Positions 54,123-64,000 of a stretch of 64,000 nucleotides of DNA are shown here, one piece after another. The stretch's first letter is position 1. Each line of letters opens with the position of its first letter. The notes beneath the pieces are model-generated. The model saw nothing but the letters and a program-made list of their open reading frames with translations. It had not been told where the DNA came from and did not search any database. Location of the stretch: NCBI GenBank assembly GCA_000827325.1, contig KN832884.1:98953-162952 (forward strand), read 5' to 3'. Made by a program: the position numbers and the translations under genes. This DNA comes from Oidiodendron maius Zn (lineage: Eukaryota > Ascomycota > Leotiomycetes > Myxotrichaceae).

Positions 54123-54476
54123 TTAGGTAGACGTCGGACGGGTCGAGTGGAAGTTCCATATCGCATAAAACAAGGCATTCAGCGTATTATACTTTGCTGT
54201 CTCCCTATCTGGCCAGTCTTCGCCGAGTTGTTGGTCAAGTTCGCCTAGCCATTCTTGAATCATGGTGTTTCGTTCTTCCCTCTGATGGGCATTTTCTTGA
54301 CTTTGGCTGGATGGGAAATAATCCGGGGGGAAGCAATATTCATCTTCAAGACTGTTGACGATATGCTTGACGAGCTTCTCAAAGAGTTGTGGTCGGTCGA
54401 TATGTAGGTGACGAAGGGAATGGCTGACTGCGTAGCGTCCATAATCTTGTATTGGTAAGCCTGTCATCGCGGCCAT
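54123..54476 (-). CDS. Hypothetical protein, about 117 aa
   Basis: The frame is open upstream to 54557, but the ATG at 54476 (MAAMTGLPIQDYGRYAVSHS) gives a neat soluble protein. It continues LRHLHIDRPQLFEKLVKHIV and NSLEDEYCFPPDYF and ends FYAIWNFHSTRPTST. No motif is recognised. It lies divergently from the helicase gene with a 0.5 kb gap. Confidence 0.4.
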   Translation of the reverse strand: MAAMTGLPIQDYGRYAVSHSLRHLHIDRPQLFEKLVKHIVNSLEDEYCFPPDYFPSSQSQENAHQREERNTMIQEWLGELDQQLGEDWPDRETAKYNTLNALFYAIWNFHSTRPTST

Positions 54477-54987
54477 TGTTGAATGGTGTTTGCGTAAGAA
54501 GGGAGAAGATGAATTGTCGGAAGACAGGGTTCGAAAGAAAATGGTTGGTTTGTTCATAAATGAGTCTATTCTTTTTCTATAGTGTTGAGTGGCTTATTTG
54601 TTTACCATCGCTTAGTCGGGAGGAATTACCCCTATTCCGACTCGGCTGCTCTTGATGCCTTGTGGAACTTGTGGAATCCTTCTGATATTCAGCCTACAGA
54701 TACCAGAGCTCAGCTGTGGCATTTCCCACACACATTACCATGCGAATATCTAGTTATTTTCTCTGGTGAGCATCAATCAAGCACATTTAGGACTGCCTCC
54801 TTGACGCATCCAGAAATTGTAGGCATTCCAGAAGTACATGGAGAAGTTGTGAATTCGCTGTTTACGTTGTCCATGATTCACTTGCACTTTGTTTACACGC
54901 TAGTACTTTACAACCTTCTTCCTTCTCCACGCAATATTGTACCCAACAACACCAACAACACCACGCTCATCACATCTATTTCTAAAG

Positions 54988-57900
54988 ATGAACGCGGAAA
55001 AAGACCTTGGTCCCATCAAGGACAAGAACACTATCACCGTGTTGGATGCTGAAGTGCAACCCATGGATCCAGATACGCAATCCCAAAGCCAGATCGATCA
55101 AGTCCCACTCGCTCTACAGACTACCCAGCACGAGCCAGTCGCCCACATTACTGTCACTCCTCAGCAACATCCCGTGCCCCAAGTTCTCGCGGGAATATAC
55201 ACTGAAGATTACACACCTCGCGTTCGTGAGATCTCCATCCAAGGCCATGACAACATTGATCTCGAGGACGATCAGCGCGGACCGGAGGACCCGCTAAATG
55301 CACATGCTTATGGTCCCTTGTCTGCTGCTAGTGTCAGACAGTGGCGCGTTCTCTTTTCCTTTAACGGCGATACCTTTGCTTCAGGACTCCACTACTCGAA
55401 GACAGAACCTTGGACTTCAGTAGCCTTTCGTCTTCCAGATAACCAGCGTGCCTCCATGGCGCTAAGACTCAATCTCCCTCGTAACATGGACAAGGCAATC
55501 AATCCTGCACGTTTCGGGTCGCACTGTATGCATATCATCATTCACGCTTGTCGCGTTACAGTTTTCGAATACGTGGAAGTCGCCATAGGTGGGAAGGTGC
55601 CGGGTTTCAACACGGAGACACCCCAGTTCTTAGATCGCGATGGTACCCCTTATCCCATTGCCATGATGACTGTCCAATCTACATCAACGCAAGTTGCTGG
55701 TGGTAGAGTCCCGCCTCTTATTACGGAGGAACTTGATGACCAGGTTGCCCGACTTATCCAGGCAGTCCGCAATGAATCGGGCCTCTATAATTTCCAATTT
55801 CTTGTCCGCGCCAACGACCCCTTGGTACAAGCTATGGCAGTAGCATTTCAAGAAGCTTCTCTCACAGAGCAGACTCATGATCCTGCCAAGGACTGGATCC
55901 GCAATTCTCCTAATGCAGAAGCCTTCCAAATGGGTAATTTGGTAGACGATTACCATCGCCCAAATATTGACCTCCAGCAAGCCCAAACGGTATTCCTCGA
56001 CAAAATGGATCACCTTATACCTCATATCTATGGTAATTATATTGAGGAAGAATACCAACAAAAGATCATCCAGCAGCTCGAAGCTGACCGCTTTGAAATG
56101 CGGCTTATGGAGAGTCCAATTGCAAGCAACCCTGATGACGGTACCCCAACTTCGGACACATATGAATCTAGCGCACGCGCATACTTCGCCTTCGTAGATT
56201 TCTCAGACAAGGAGCTCATTCGGCCTGAAGTTGGCACTCCTATGCGCGTCACCTTACTCGACTACGCAGGAGCGAATGACAAGGATACCAGCACCGACGA
56301 GGATAGCAGCAGTGACGAAGAAAGCAGCGACCAGAATAACGGTGAAGGGGCGGCGGATGAGCTGGGCAATGAGGATGAGCACGGCGTGTTCGAGTTAGAG
56401 CGGGAGGACATCAATACTGCGAAGCCTAACGAATGGGCTGCCACAGTCATCGATCCCACAGCGGTCACCCCTCCAGGATGTCTTACTCTCATGCTAGAAC
56501 GCTGCCGCGACCCTTACTATGAAGACCATCGATATGAACGCCCCTTTGTTAGCTTTACACTGCCAACAGTCAACTTCCGCATTGCTACGTCGGAAGAGGA
56601 CCTTGCAGAACGACTGCAAGCAGCTCCAACAGTTCGAGTAGCGATCAAGATGACATACTCCCGTCAAGGATTTGTTGATCAAGTCAACTGTGCTGACGAT
56701 CTTTGGCGTGGCACTACCGCCCAAAAGACACGCATCCGTGCTGCGCTACTCTGCCATAACCCTGACAACTCCCCCTTGGAGTACGTCAATCTCTTAGAGC
56801 TGAAAGGCACCTCCACCTTAGACCTTACTACTTCCTTTAATACCGCGCAAAAAGCCGCTTACAACTCACTTGGCCGCACCCCAGAAATTACGCTTATCCA
56901 TGGACCATTTGGAACCGGCAAAACAACGCTAAACATTGCCCACGCTCTTGAAATCATCTCAAACCCAGAGGTCAAGAATACGGCCCTTCTTTTGGTCGAC
57001 TCAAACGCAGCCGTGGATGATATCGCTCTTCGCATGCGAACCCGGGCCAATGCATTAGGTATGGAAGCCAAAGTCATCCTTCGCGCTCATACCCTCAAAG
57101 CGGAAAAGAGGGAGGTGTACCGCTACTTTGACCCTCAAGGCAAGCCCCAAAAACGCTTCCAAGTAAGCGATGAGTTTGTTGCAGAGTTTGCTACGCTGGG
57201 ACTTCTTAACAAATTAGACATGGACTACAAAGCCACTCGCGCGCGCGGTGACCCACGCCGCGTTCTTGTCGAGATGTCAGTAGCGCAAGCCATGTTTAAC
57301 AAACTCGACAACGCAGAAACCGGTCCCCTTGTCGGGCTCCGCTGTCTACTTCGAGATCACGGCGACAATGGCTTCTACGATACGGACGTCGCCACACGTA
57401 CGAACATCAAGCTCCAACTTGATGACCTGATGGCCAGGACCCTCCAAGAAGCAGATGTCATCGTGTGCACAGTAGCTGCTGCAGCAAAGGTTACTCTAGC
57501 GGAGAATTTCCATCCAACGGTAGTGTACCTTGACGAGGCCGCACGCGTCACAGAGCTGAAAACCCTCATCCCCTTCGGTCGGTACACTCCGTTCGCCTTC
57601 ATCCTATCCGGAGATCATAAACAACTGCGACCTACAGTATTGTCAGCTAATCGGCAACCCGAGTTTCTTAATCCATTCCAAAACCAGGTCCTGCTTTCGT
57701 TATTCGAGAGACTCATTGCTGCAGGACAAGAGCATATGATGCTTAAAATCCAACACCGATGCATGGGTGAAATTCCCGGATGGGTCTCCAAGCGGTTCTA
57801 CCACAACCAAGTGAAACGTGCGCCGCTCTTACCTGCCAAGGAGACCATTCTAGACATAATCCGCTCCTTCGTCCGCGAGCAACTCGGTGTTCCCCGTCCG

Positions 57901-58479
57901 ACTAATCGCTATGCCGTGGATCTTTCGGGTGCACGCTCTCAAAGGGAGAACGGCGGCACTTCATCGTACAATGAGCACGAGATCCAACACATCATGAATG
58001 ACCTATGCCGAATCCGTGCCCACCCAGTTCTTCAAGGTATGACTGTCGGCATCCTAAGCTTCTACAAAGCCCAGATCACGCGCTTCAAGACAGAATGTTA
58101 CAACCTGCGGGGCGTCACGGTAGTCGACGGCAACGAGCACCTATCAACCGTTACAGCGAAGACAGTCGATAGTGCACAAGGCGCTGAGTTCGATATCGTT
58201 TCACTCTCCCTCGTTCGCACCACTCGACCAGCCTTCCTTGCAGAACCCCATCGTTTGGTTGTCTCTCTTACACGCGCCAAATGGATGCTCGGTATCTATA
58301 CTTCTTGGTCCCTTGTCCAAGGTCGATACTCACGGGGTAAAGACAGACATTTAGTAAGCCTGTTTGAGGACTTGATATTGAGCCGTCACGTCGCCACTCG
58401 CATGTTTCGGGAGATTACCTGCCTCAGATGTCAGCAGAAAGGGCACGTCGCTCGAGACTGTGCCAGGAACGCGTTCTAA
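54988..58479 (+). CDS. Superfamily 1 (UPF1-like) helicase with C-terminal CCHC zinc knuckle
   Basis: A single exon of 1163 residues starts at MNAEKDLGPIKDKNTITVLD. The first 630 residues are an unknown N-terminal part with an acidic block (DKDTSTDEDSSSDEESSDQN). The helicase core begins with motif I (ITLIHGPFGTGKTTLNIAHA) and motif Ia (LLLVDSNAAVDDIALRM). Motif II is VVYLDEAARVTELKTLIPFG, motif III is FILSGDHKQLRP, and motif IV is KIQHRCMGEIPGWVSK. Motif V is TVDSAQGAEFDIVSLSLVRT and motif VI is VVSLTRAKWMLGIYTSW. The last 25 residues carry CLRCQQKGHVARDC, a retroviral-type zinc knuckle. It should unwind RNA or DNA with ATP. The SF1/UPF1 type and the RNA-binding knuckle suggest RNA metabolism or genome defence, but no specific role is known. 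Lack of introns over 3.5 kb is unusual beside its neighbours. Confidence 0.85.
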   Translation: MNAEKDLGPIKDKNTITVLDAEVQPMDPDTQSQSQIDQVPLALQTTQHEPVAHITVTPQQHPVPQVLAGIYTEDYTPRVREISIQGHDNIDLEDDQRGPEDPLNAHAYGPLSAASVRQWRVLFSFNGDTFASGLHYSKTEPWTSVAFRLPDNQRASMALRLNLPRNMDKAINPARFGSHCMHIIIHACRVTVFEYVEVAIGGKVPGFNTETPQFLDRDGTPYPIAMMTVQSTSTQVAGGRVPPLITEELDDQVARLIQAVRNESGLYNFQFLVRANDPLVQAMAVAFQEASLTEQTHDPAKDWIRNSPNAEAFQMGNLVDDYHRPNIDLQQAQTVFLDKMDHLIPHIYGNYIEEEYQQKIIQQLEADRFEMRLMESPIASNPDDGTPTSDTYESSARAYFAFVDFSDKELIRPEVGTPMRVTLLDYAGANDKDTSTDEDSSSDEESSDQNNGEGAADELGNEDEHGVFELEREDINTAKPNEWAATVIDPTAVTPPGCLTLMLERCRDPYYEDHRYERPFVSFTLPTVNFRIATSEEDLAERLQAAPTVRVAIKMTYSRQGFVDQVNCADDLWRGTTAQKTRIRAALLCHNPDNSPLEYVNLLELKGTSTLDLTTSFNTAQKAAYNSLGRTPEITLIHGPFGTGKTTLNIAHALEIISNPEVKNTALLLVDSNAAVDDIALRMRTRANALGMEAKVILRAHTLKAEKREVYRYFDPQGKPQKRFQVSDEFVAEFATLGLLNKLDMDYKATRARGDPRRVLVEMSVAQAMFNKLDNAETGPLVGLRCLLRDHGDNGFYDTDVATRTNIKLQLDDLMARTLQEADVIVCTVAAAAKVTLAENFHPTVVYLDEAARVTELKTLIPFGRYTPFAFILSGDHKQLRPTVLSANRQPEFLNPFQNQVLLSLFERLIAAGQEHMMLKIQHRCMGEIPGWVSKRFYHNQVKRAPLLPAKETILDIIRSFVREQLGVPRPTNRYAVDLSGARSQRENGGTSSYNEHEIQHIMNDLCRIRAHPVLQGMTVGILSFYKAQITRFKTECYNLRGVTVVDGNEHLSTVTAKTVDSAQGAEFDIVSLSLVRTTRPAFLAEPHRLVVSLTRAKWMLGIYTSWSLVQGRYSRGKDRHLVSLFEDLILSRHVATRMFREITCLRCQQKGHVARDCARNAF

Positions 58480-59121
58480 TCTCCGGAATGTTATTTACCT
58501 TCAAGCGGTGATTCTAGATCAAGCAAACAACCCAATGGGTCATTGGATGGATGTAATGGCGACTCTGGTGCCTGGACCAAAAGACAGAGACCGATGTTCC
58601 GGGATGTTTCTCAGAAAATCTCTCTTCACAGCAACAGCTCCAGACGGCCAAGGTTTGCTGCATGTATCGGAGAAGAAAAATGGGATTGTTAGAAATCTGC
58701 CCGTTGTATTACTTTTTACTAGCACAAGCACTATAAAATATAGCATTGCTGAAAATACTTTGGCGCATGTAAGGAGTGTCTAGTCCCGAATATTGCCCGT
58801 CTATGCCCGGCAGGTACGGCCAGATATGGATTGTTACGCTTGTCGACGAGATGTCTAATTACTCCATTGATTTGAAGCTGTATTCATCGGCTATAGCCAA
58901 AGCTTGGCAAGAATTTGGCGTGTTACTAATATATTGACCGCCGAGAATACACAAACCTATTTTGAACCCGTCAATTACTGCAAGCGGCTACTACCGTCAG
59001 GTTAAACGTAGAAGCATTCTAATTAAGGCCCATAATCGGCTGGCTCTCTAAATTAGTGTTTGCACAAATTTGTTGCACGTACTCAATAGTGTCCACCTGC
59101 TGCAAAATGACATTAATATTC
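58480..59121. other. Intergenic between convergent genes
   Basis: No gene, repeat or RNA recognised between the helicase stop and the ammonia-lyase stop. Confidence 0.4.
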
Positions 59122-60546
59122 TTAGACAAGTCTAGCAGTGATCAAGGATGTCATAGCATTAGCAAGTTTGTCGTATATATCGTGACGTCCGACATCACAA
59201 ATGTCAGGTAATGTTAAGGATACATCGCGGCCACCGCCATCCACAGCCATCACAGCAGATGGGCCGCCGAGAACAGTTTCTAAGAGGCGATTTTCAATTC
59301 CACGATGATCAAGCCAAGCCATAATATAGTTAGCAATTTCTGTCTTCTCGGTATCGTAAATTTTCGAGGATGTTGGCTTTGACGACCGGATTGCAGCCAA
59401 AACTTCGCCAACCGCCACAATATCATTATGAGATACATCCAGCGGCGTTTGATACGAGCGAGCACCCTCCGTGCTTAAGAGAACGATGACAGAGTCTTGA
59501 TCCAGCTTCAATGAATTTACTTTCGCAGAATCTAGAAGCCTCAAAGCGGCAAGACTTGCTGCTCCACATGGCCCAGAAGCAATGCCGTATTGAGAAAGAT
59601 ACCGAACAGCGCAATGACTTTCGAAGCAAGAGATAGTTGTACTTGCATCCACCAGTTTCTGCAGGTCATCCCAAGCACTGAGTGACACTGTACCACAATT
59701 CATGCCACTCATGATCGTATGAGATGTTGCAATAGAAACGGGAGAGCCTGCATTTAGACTCTGGTATAAGCATGCAGCTGTGTCTGGCTCTACTGTTACC
59801 ACAGACACTACTCTCTCGCCTGATTTACAGTACCTCGCTACGGCATGAGCAAGAGATCCTACTCCAACAGGTGTAATCATAATAGTGCTGTGAAGTCCCA
59901 GATTTGCAAGTTGTTGATCGATTTCATATAACATGGTAGAATAGCCGTCAACAATCCAGGACGGGATCTCCTCGTATCCGGGGAATGAGGTATCTTGGAC
60001 CAGCAAACCGCCGTGGGTCGCATTTGCTATCTCTGCAGCTCTTTGAACGGTCTTATCGTAGTCTCCCGAGACCACATGTAGGCTGGCCCCTTCTCCGGAT
60101 ATGAGGCCACAAGTGTAGTCGTCCAATATTTCTGGAACGAAGATATCTGCCTGTAGCGAGAGCAACTTTGCCATGAATGCCACTGCCCTGCCATGATTTC
60201 CATCAGTGGCAGCGAACAATTTTATTGGGACCTTCAATGCGGCCGCCGATAGGTCTTCCAGGTCAATCTCAGTAGGGAGGGAGAGATGCTTTGAAATTGC
60301 GCGAAAGGTTCCCCAAGAAGCCCCAAGTATTTTAAAAGAAGGTAGACCAAATCTGCTGCTCTCGTCCTTGACATATACTCCACGAACGCCGAGGTCTGTG
60401 GCAAGGTCTGGCAGGGGGACGAGAGGAGTAGGTGAATAGTTTGTAAGGCTTTGGTGGAAAGCTTTTGAGCCCTGATTATTTCGAGCGGGACATGAAGCAT
60501 TGGCAGCTCTGGCATTGAAATAGATTGGCCTCCGTGACGACGACAT
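59122..60546 (-). CDS. Diaminopropionate ammonia-lyase-like PLP enzyme
   Basis: A single exon encodes 474 residues from MSSSRRPIYFNARAANASCP. This is a fold-type II PLP enzyme (tryptophan synthase beta-like). The segment VYVKDESSRFGLPSFKILGA, with the PLP-binding Lys in SFK, is typical of 2,3-diaminopropionate ammonia-lyases. FAATDGNHGRAVAFMAKLL is the Asn-Gly-His loop, ITPVGVGSLAHAVARYC the phosphate-binding glycine loop, and MSGMNCGTVS follows. The reaction would convert diaminopropionate, Ser or Thr-type substrates to pyruvate-like keto acids and ammonia. A C-terminal extension of about 85 residues (YDTEKTEIANYIMAWLDHRG to the end) exceeds the bacterial enzyme length (about 400). An upstream in-frame ATG at 60585 is a less likely start. 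Confidence 0.85.
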   Translation of the reverse strand: MSSSRRPIYFNARAANASCPARNNQGSKAFHQSLTNYSPTPLVPLPDLATDLGVRGVYVKDESSRFGLPSFKILGASWGTFRAISKHLSLPTEIDLEDLSAAALKVPIKLFAATDGNHGRAVAFMAKLLSLQADIFVPEILDDYTCGLISGEGASLHVVSGDYDKTVQRAAEIANATHGGLLVQDTSFPGYEEIPSWIVDGYSTMLYEIDQQLANLGLHSTIMITPVGVGSLAHAVARYCKSGERVVSVVTVEPDTAACLYQSLNAGSPVSIATSHTIMSGMNCGTVSLSAWDDLQKLVDASTTISCFESHCAVRYLSQYGIASGPCGAASLAALRLLDSAKVNSLKLDQDSVIVLLSTEGARSYQTPLDVSHNDIVAVGEVLAAIRSSKPTSSKIYDTEKTEIANYIMAWLDHRGIENRLLETVLGGPSAVMAVDGGGRDVSLTLPDICDVGRHDIYDKLANAMTSLITARLV

Positions 60547-61338
60547 AATGAAGACGAGGGTTCCCTTGGAGATCTTTGATAGCACAGATGAATGCAGATG
60601 TGAAAGAAGTGAGTTAAAATATGTAGCAAAGCAAGGGATAGCTTTTATCCACTCCTGACTTCTTTAACTACAAACCGTTTAAATCAAGCTCCACCCTGCG
60701 CTACAGACACCCTGATGTCCATTGGAAGATGACCCGACATCTGGAGACGGCCCGCCAATAGCACGTGAACAGCGGGTATCCGTTCACCAGTAACGATCCT
60801 CCGTCCGGCTATGTGCTGCTTATGACACGCTCAAAGACTGGATGTTCCTATGATCACAGATATCTTCTGATAGTCTGCAAACGAACTTGCCAGATCTCAT
60901 TCCTTTCCGTGATTCTGGTGAGAAATCCTTCGCTTCCACGGTGAGTCTGACGATAGCATCCCCACTGCGTCGTCCGTACTATACTATTAGTCCATTAGAC
61001 AGATAATAAACCCAAATCTGTCTCTGTCATTTAATAACAGTTCTAGTCCACTTGGGGACTGGTACGGCCAGGCTTCTATTGAAACTTGGATGTATGATTT
61101 TGACGCACTTAAGATGGCTCGTCTATTAAGAATCCGAGGGAGATAGTTGACTAAGGTTGTTCTTTATGCAGAATACATGCCGCTTATAATTAGTATTCAG
61201 ATACTTCCTGTCAATTTGTTTTTAGCTAAAATGTTTAAATTTAGAATCTCCTCCTTACTAACAACTTCACAACTTTAGATAACAATAACATCAGCTTGCT
61301 GTTACAGTAACATAGAGAATGAGTCACTAATCTAATGC
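60547..61338. other. Intergenic, promoter of ammonia-lyase
   Basis: The upstream region of the ammonia-lyase gene meets the stop of the methyltransferase, which reads the same way. No other feature recognised. Confidence 0.4.
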
Positions 61339-62253
61339 TCACTTTCTTCCAATCGCAACAAGAGCAGTGCCTACCAAACGACCTGGAGAAGATGGGTGTC
61401 TAGACGTAATAAATTCAACCATCAATTCAATTAGTTTTTCAAGTTCCTCTTTGGTCATGTCGGCTGTTATCTTGGCCATGGCTGGAAACGTCAAGATAAA
61501 GCGAGAGATCTCCTCAGGATCGTCGAACGGCATATATGTTTCGACAGGATGAACTTCAACCTCACGGAAGCCGGCTGCCTCGACTTCCCCACGAAAGCCT
61601 TCCACGGTGCTCCAGTTTGGCGGCATCTTCGTAGACGGCTTGTCGGGGCGCACCTTCGAAAGTAACCCCATAAGCTCTATCCACTCAGTGCCTTGCCATG
61701 AGCTCATAGCAAAGACACCGCCACCATTTTCATTGGTTAGAACACGCAAGGTCTCCTTTAACGCGGTTTTCACCTCTGGAAGCATGAACATCACGAAGCC
61801 TGCCAATGCGTGGCTGACCGAGTTATCCGAGAATGCTGACAGATCCGTGGCATCGCACTGCATAACTTCTACTCTATTCCATAGAGTGTTACCTTTTGCA
61901 ATTGCCTCCTTCTTCAAATCCTGGAGCTGCTCGAGAATGCCTGGACTAAAGTCGAATGCGACGAGGCGAGAGGACGCTGGAAGTTCCGCCCCATACGCCT
62001 TGATTAGCTCGTCCGTGACTTGCCCTGGTCCGCAGCCAATGTCTAGGACAAGCGATGCGGAGGAAAATGGATAGACGGCATTGCTCTCCTTGACCATATC
62101 TTGGGCGGGAGGAATTCCTGGCCCATTTGCATGAAGTCTCTTGAGCGCGGGGCCAAACTTGCCCCACTCGTCAGAGTTGGCCTCTGAAATGAAGTCGTTA
62201 GCCACAATAGTGTACTGTGCAGGGCAACAATGGCGTGTACGTACGAACGCCAT
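61339..62253 (-). CDS. Class I SAM-dependent methyltransferase
   Basis: A single exon encodes 304 residues. Motif I is LVLDIGCGPGQVTDELI, with SRLVAFDFSPGILEQLQDLK as strand 2 and acidic loop. RVEVMQCDATDLSAFSDNSV is motif II, and FVMFMLPEVKTALKETLRVL corresponds to motif III of the UbiE/Methyltransf_25-like group. AGFREVEVHPVETYMPFDDP near the end matches the usual substrate-side strands. It should transfer a methyl group to a small molecule, but the substrate is unknown. The first 20 residues (MAFVRTRHCCPAQYTIVAND) look less conserved, so a more upstream exon is possible. It lies behind the ammonia-lyase in the same direction with a 0.8 kb gap. Confidence 0.85.
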   Translation of the reverse strand: MAFVRTRHCCPAQYTIVANDFISEANSDEWGKFGPALKRLHANGPGIPPAQDMVKESNAVYPFSSASLVLDIGCGPGQVTDELIKAYGAELPASSRLVAFDFSPGILEQLQDLKKEAIAKGNTLWNRVEVMQCDATDLSAFSDNSVSHALAGFVMFMLPEVKTALKETLRVLTNENGGGVFAMSSWQGTEWIELMGLLSKVRPDKPSTKMPPNWSTVEGFRGEVEAAGFREVEVHPVETYMPFDDPEEISRFILTFPAMAKITADMTKEELEKLIELMVEFITSRHPSSPGRLVGTALVAIGRK

Positions 62254-64000
62254 GTTGAGCCATCTTAAGATCTCTAGTTATTTTTGCTCAGAGCTGAGAA
62301 GCGGTGGATGCCAGTTTTAATTCTAAAATGAGGTCACTCAAGGGATAACATTTATCTTTCCCAAGCCCCAGTCATGTTGTACGTACAGTACTACACGACC
62401 AATAGTTAGCCGCTTGTCGTGGAGACGAATACGCCCTGTCGCATCACTTTCCTCAAGACAGAAAGTGTTCTGTTGGTTCGGAGACTTTCTCCTCTTCGGC
62501 CATTTGGAGAAACTGTTGTTCCGTCTGCCCCCATCCGCCCTCATCCATTCTCACCGATGCACCAGCTTCTCTCAAGATCTTGCCTCATGACATTTCCATA
62601 TCTCAACCCAGCCGAATTGGTAGCGAATGATTCCGTGATCTAAATATATAGCAGTTGAGTAGTTTACTATGCGTGGAATTTTTTTTGGATAGAATAGAAA
62701 AAAATAGCGAGCATAATTGGCGCTCCAGAATCTCAATCTTCACATTCTGCCTTGTGAAGATTCGCCGGTTGCATTGTGAAGTATGATTCTTAGCCCAACG
62801 TATATGTAAAGGCACCTTCGAAGCATGTATGCGCAGCAGGTGAGAATTGCCGGTCACCCGCCCAATCAACGATGGGCAATTACGCATCTTACCAGAAGCT
62901 TACTCTTGCTTACAGTCAATCCCTACACCGCAGAATTCGGGAGCGTCGGGATCGGAAGCTTTTAGGACGCCACCCAGTTTATGAATTCGGAAGTACGTGT
63001 AAAAAGCAGAGCTGTTAGCAACAGTCTACTCTTTCCATACGGAAGATTAGAACTGACCCACTCACAATCGATGCAGGTTGAGACCACACTCTGGACCACT
63101 AAGATTTTCTTATATCCGAATGCGTCCCACTACACCAATTTATCTCCCATCCTGGCCCTACCCTCGAAATACGCTGGTATCCCAACTTTTTCTCTCGGCG
63201 CTTGCTGCTCAGTGGATTCACTGTTTCTGTAGCATATTATACTGGACAGCTAGCAATTTTAAGGTTAATTTTGAGGTAAGTATGAGAGGCTTACATCAAG
63301 GTCACTTAAGATACTCTCCCAGGCAGTATGGATGCAGGATATTCATTGGGCAGATAAACCAACTTAGGAGATGCTGAACTGCTATTCAAGAGCTCAAGGG
63401 TTGCCCTGAGATTCGGACTTGGTAGTCGTGCAGCTCGGTTCGTTTTCTACTGTCAAGTGCTACGTGCATCCATTAATACCTTCTTTACATTGAAAATCTA
63501 TGTAAAGAATAGAGTCATACGACAGAGACTACACAATTCATTGATGCCTAGGTTGTGGAGATAGCCAGTATACTACTTGCTGTTTTAGAAAGCGTTTGGT
63601 CCGGATTATAAGCTAAGACACCTCCGGCCTTGCAAAGAACTTACTCATGATATACAAACGGTGGGGCATGTGGGCTTCGACCCATCTGAACACGCAAAAT
63701 CCGTATTCATATCTCTGCTAAGAAAAGATAAACTCTCGATTAGCTCAATATGGATCTCCACGTCTGGGCGCATCGGGGTGGATCGTGTCGGCAAATTTGT
63801 GGATGTCGTATGATCTTATACCCAAAAATGGATGTCTCTGCTTCATACGAGCTCGTGACTTTGTTTGAAAATTCAGATTTGTAAATCCTTCGAGGCAAAC
63901 ATCCTATCGTGGACTGTGATTATACACCCAGTGATGTGTACGATGCATTCGTCATTCCGTTCGGATGGAAGGGGATCCGAAAGAGGCGAAGACAAAGGTA
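62254..64000. other. Right end of window: no firm gene
   Basis: Short frames only. The most protein-like is plus 63587-63811: after a TTTTAG acceptor it reads AFGPDYKLRHLRPCKELTHD, QTVGHVGFDPSEHAKSVFIS and SIWISTSGRIGVDRVG. It could be an exon of an unrecognised gene. Nothing else is supported. Confidence 0.3.

Overview
The window looks like nuclear DNA of a filamentous ascomycete, most likely an Eurotiales-type mould (Aspergillus/Penicillium-like). The evidence is short 45-70 nt spliceosomal introns with GTAAGT/GTATGT-type donors, fungus-specific families (GH62 with CBM1, GPI-anchored Ser/Thr-rich protein, UstYa-like protein, PNP_UDP/NACHT-like and DUF7025-AAA proteins), and transposons inactivated by C-to-T changes in CpA context, the signature of repeat-induced point mutation (RIP). 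Much of the window is accessory in character: long gene-poor stretches, pseudogenes and nested transposons between intact genes.

Layout. 0-9 kb: partial secreted SH3b/NlpC-P60-like protein, a degenerate ~170 bp tandem repeat, an apparently intact multi-intron cytochrome P450, a protein-kinase pseudogene, and a secreted GH62 arabinofuranosidase with CBM1 whose reading frame contains a stop codon at the first exon border. 9-12 kb: gene-poor, with an AT-rich relic. 12-24 kb: a metal-handling neighbourhood with a Cys-rich mini-protein resembling a copper metallothionein, a P1B heavy-metal ATPase split by a one-base frameshift, an FAD-dependent oxidoreductase and a ZIP transporter. Repeated ACCTTGATGG-like motifs, resembling zinc-response elements, lie around these genes. 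25-35 kb: secreted SGNH hydrolase, badly decayed Hsp70-like pseudogene, a ubiquitin-like plus coiled-coil repeat protein, and a three-domain multicopper oxidase.

36-48 kb: a piggyBac-like element with perfect 39 bp terminal inverted repeats carries a nested, RIP-inactivated Tc1/mariner element. A related sequence without the insertion is visible at 46.56 kb. A second, nearly intact Tc1/mariner copy has one premature TAG. Between the transposons sit a PNP_UDP protein, a NACHT-like protein with a degenerate P-loop, and a convergent DUF7025-AAA ATPase, an arrangement reminiscent of fungal NLR/STAND immunity loci.

48-64 kb: GPI-anchored Ser/Thr-rich protein, a Ty3/gypsy integrase scrap, a possible small secreted protein, a UstYa-like membrane protein with an unusual N-terminal domain, an intron-containing tRNA-His(GTG), a single-exon SF1 helicase ending in a CCHC knuckle, a diaminopropionate ammonia-lyase-like PLP enzyme and a SAM methyltransferase. 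The last 1.7 kb holds nothing firmly recognisable. All protein assignments come from reading motifs by eye, without database searches.
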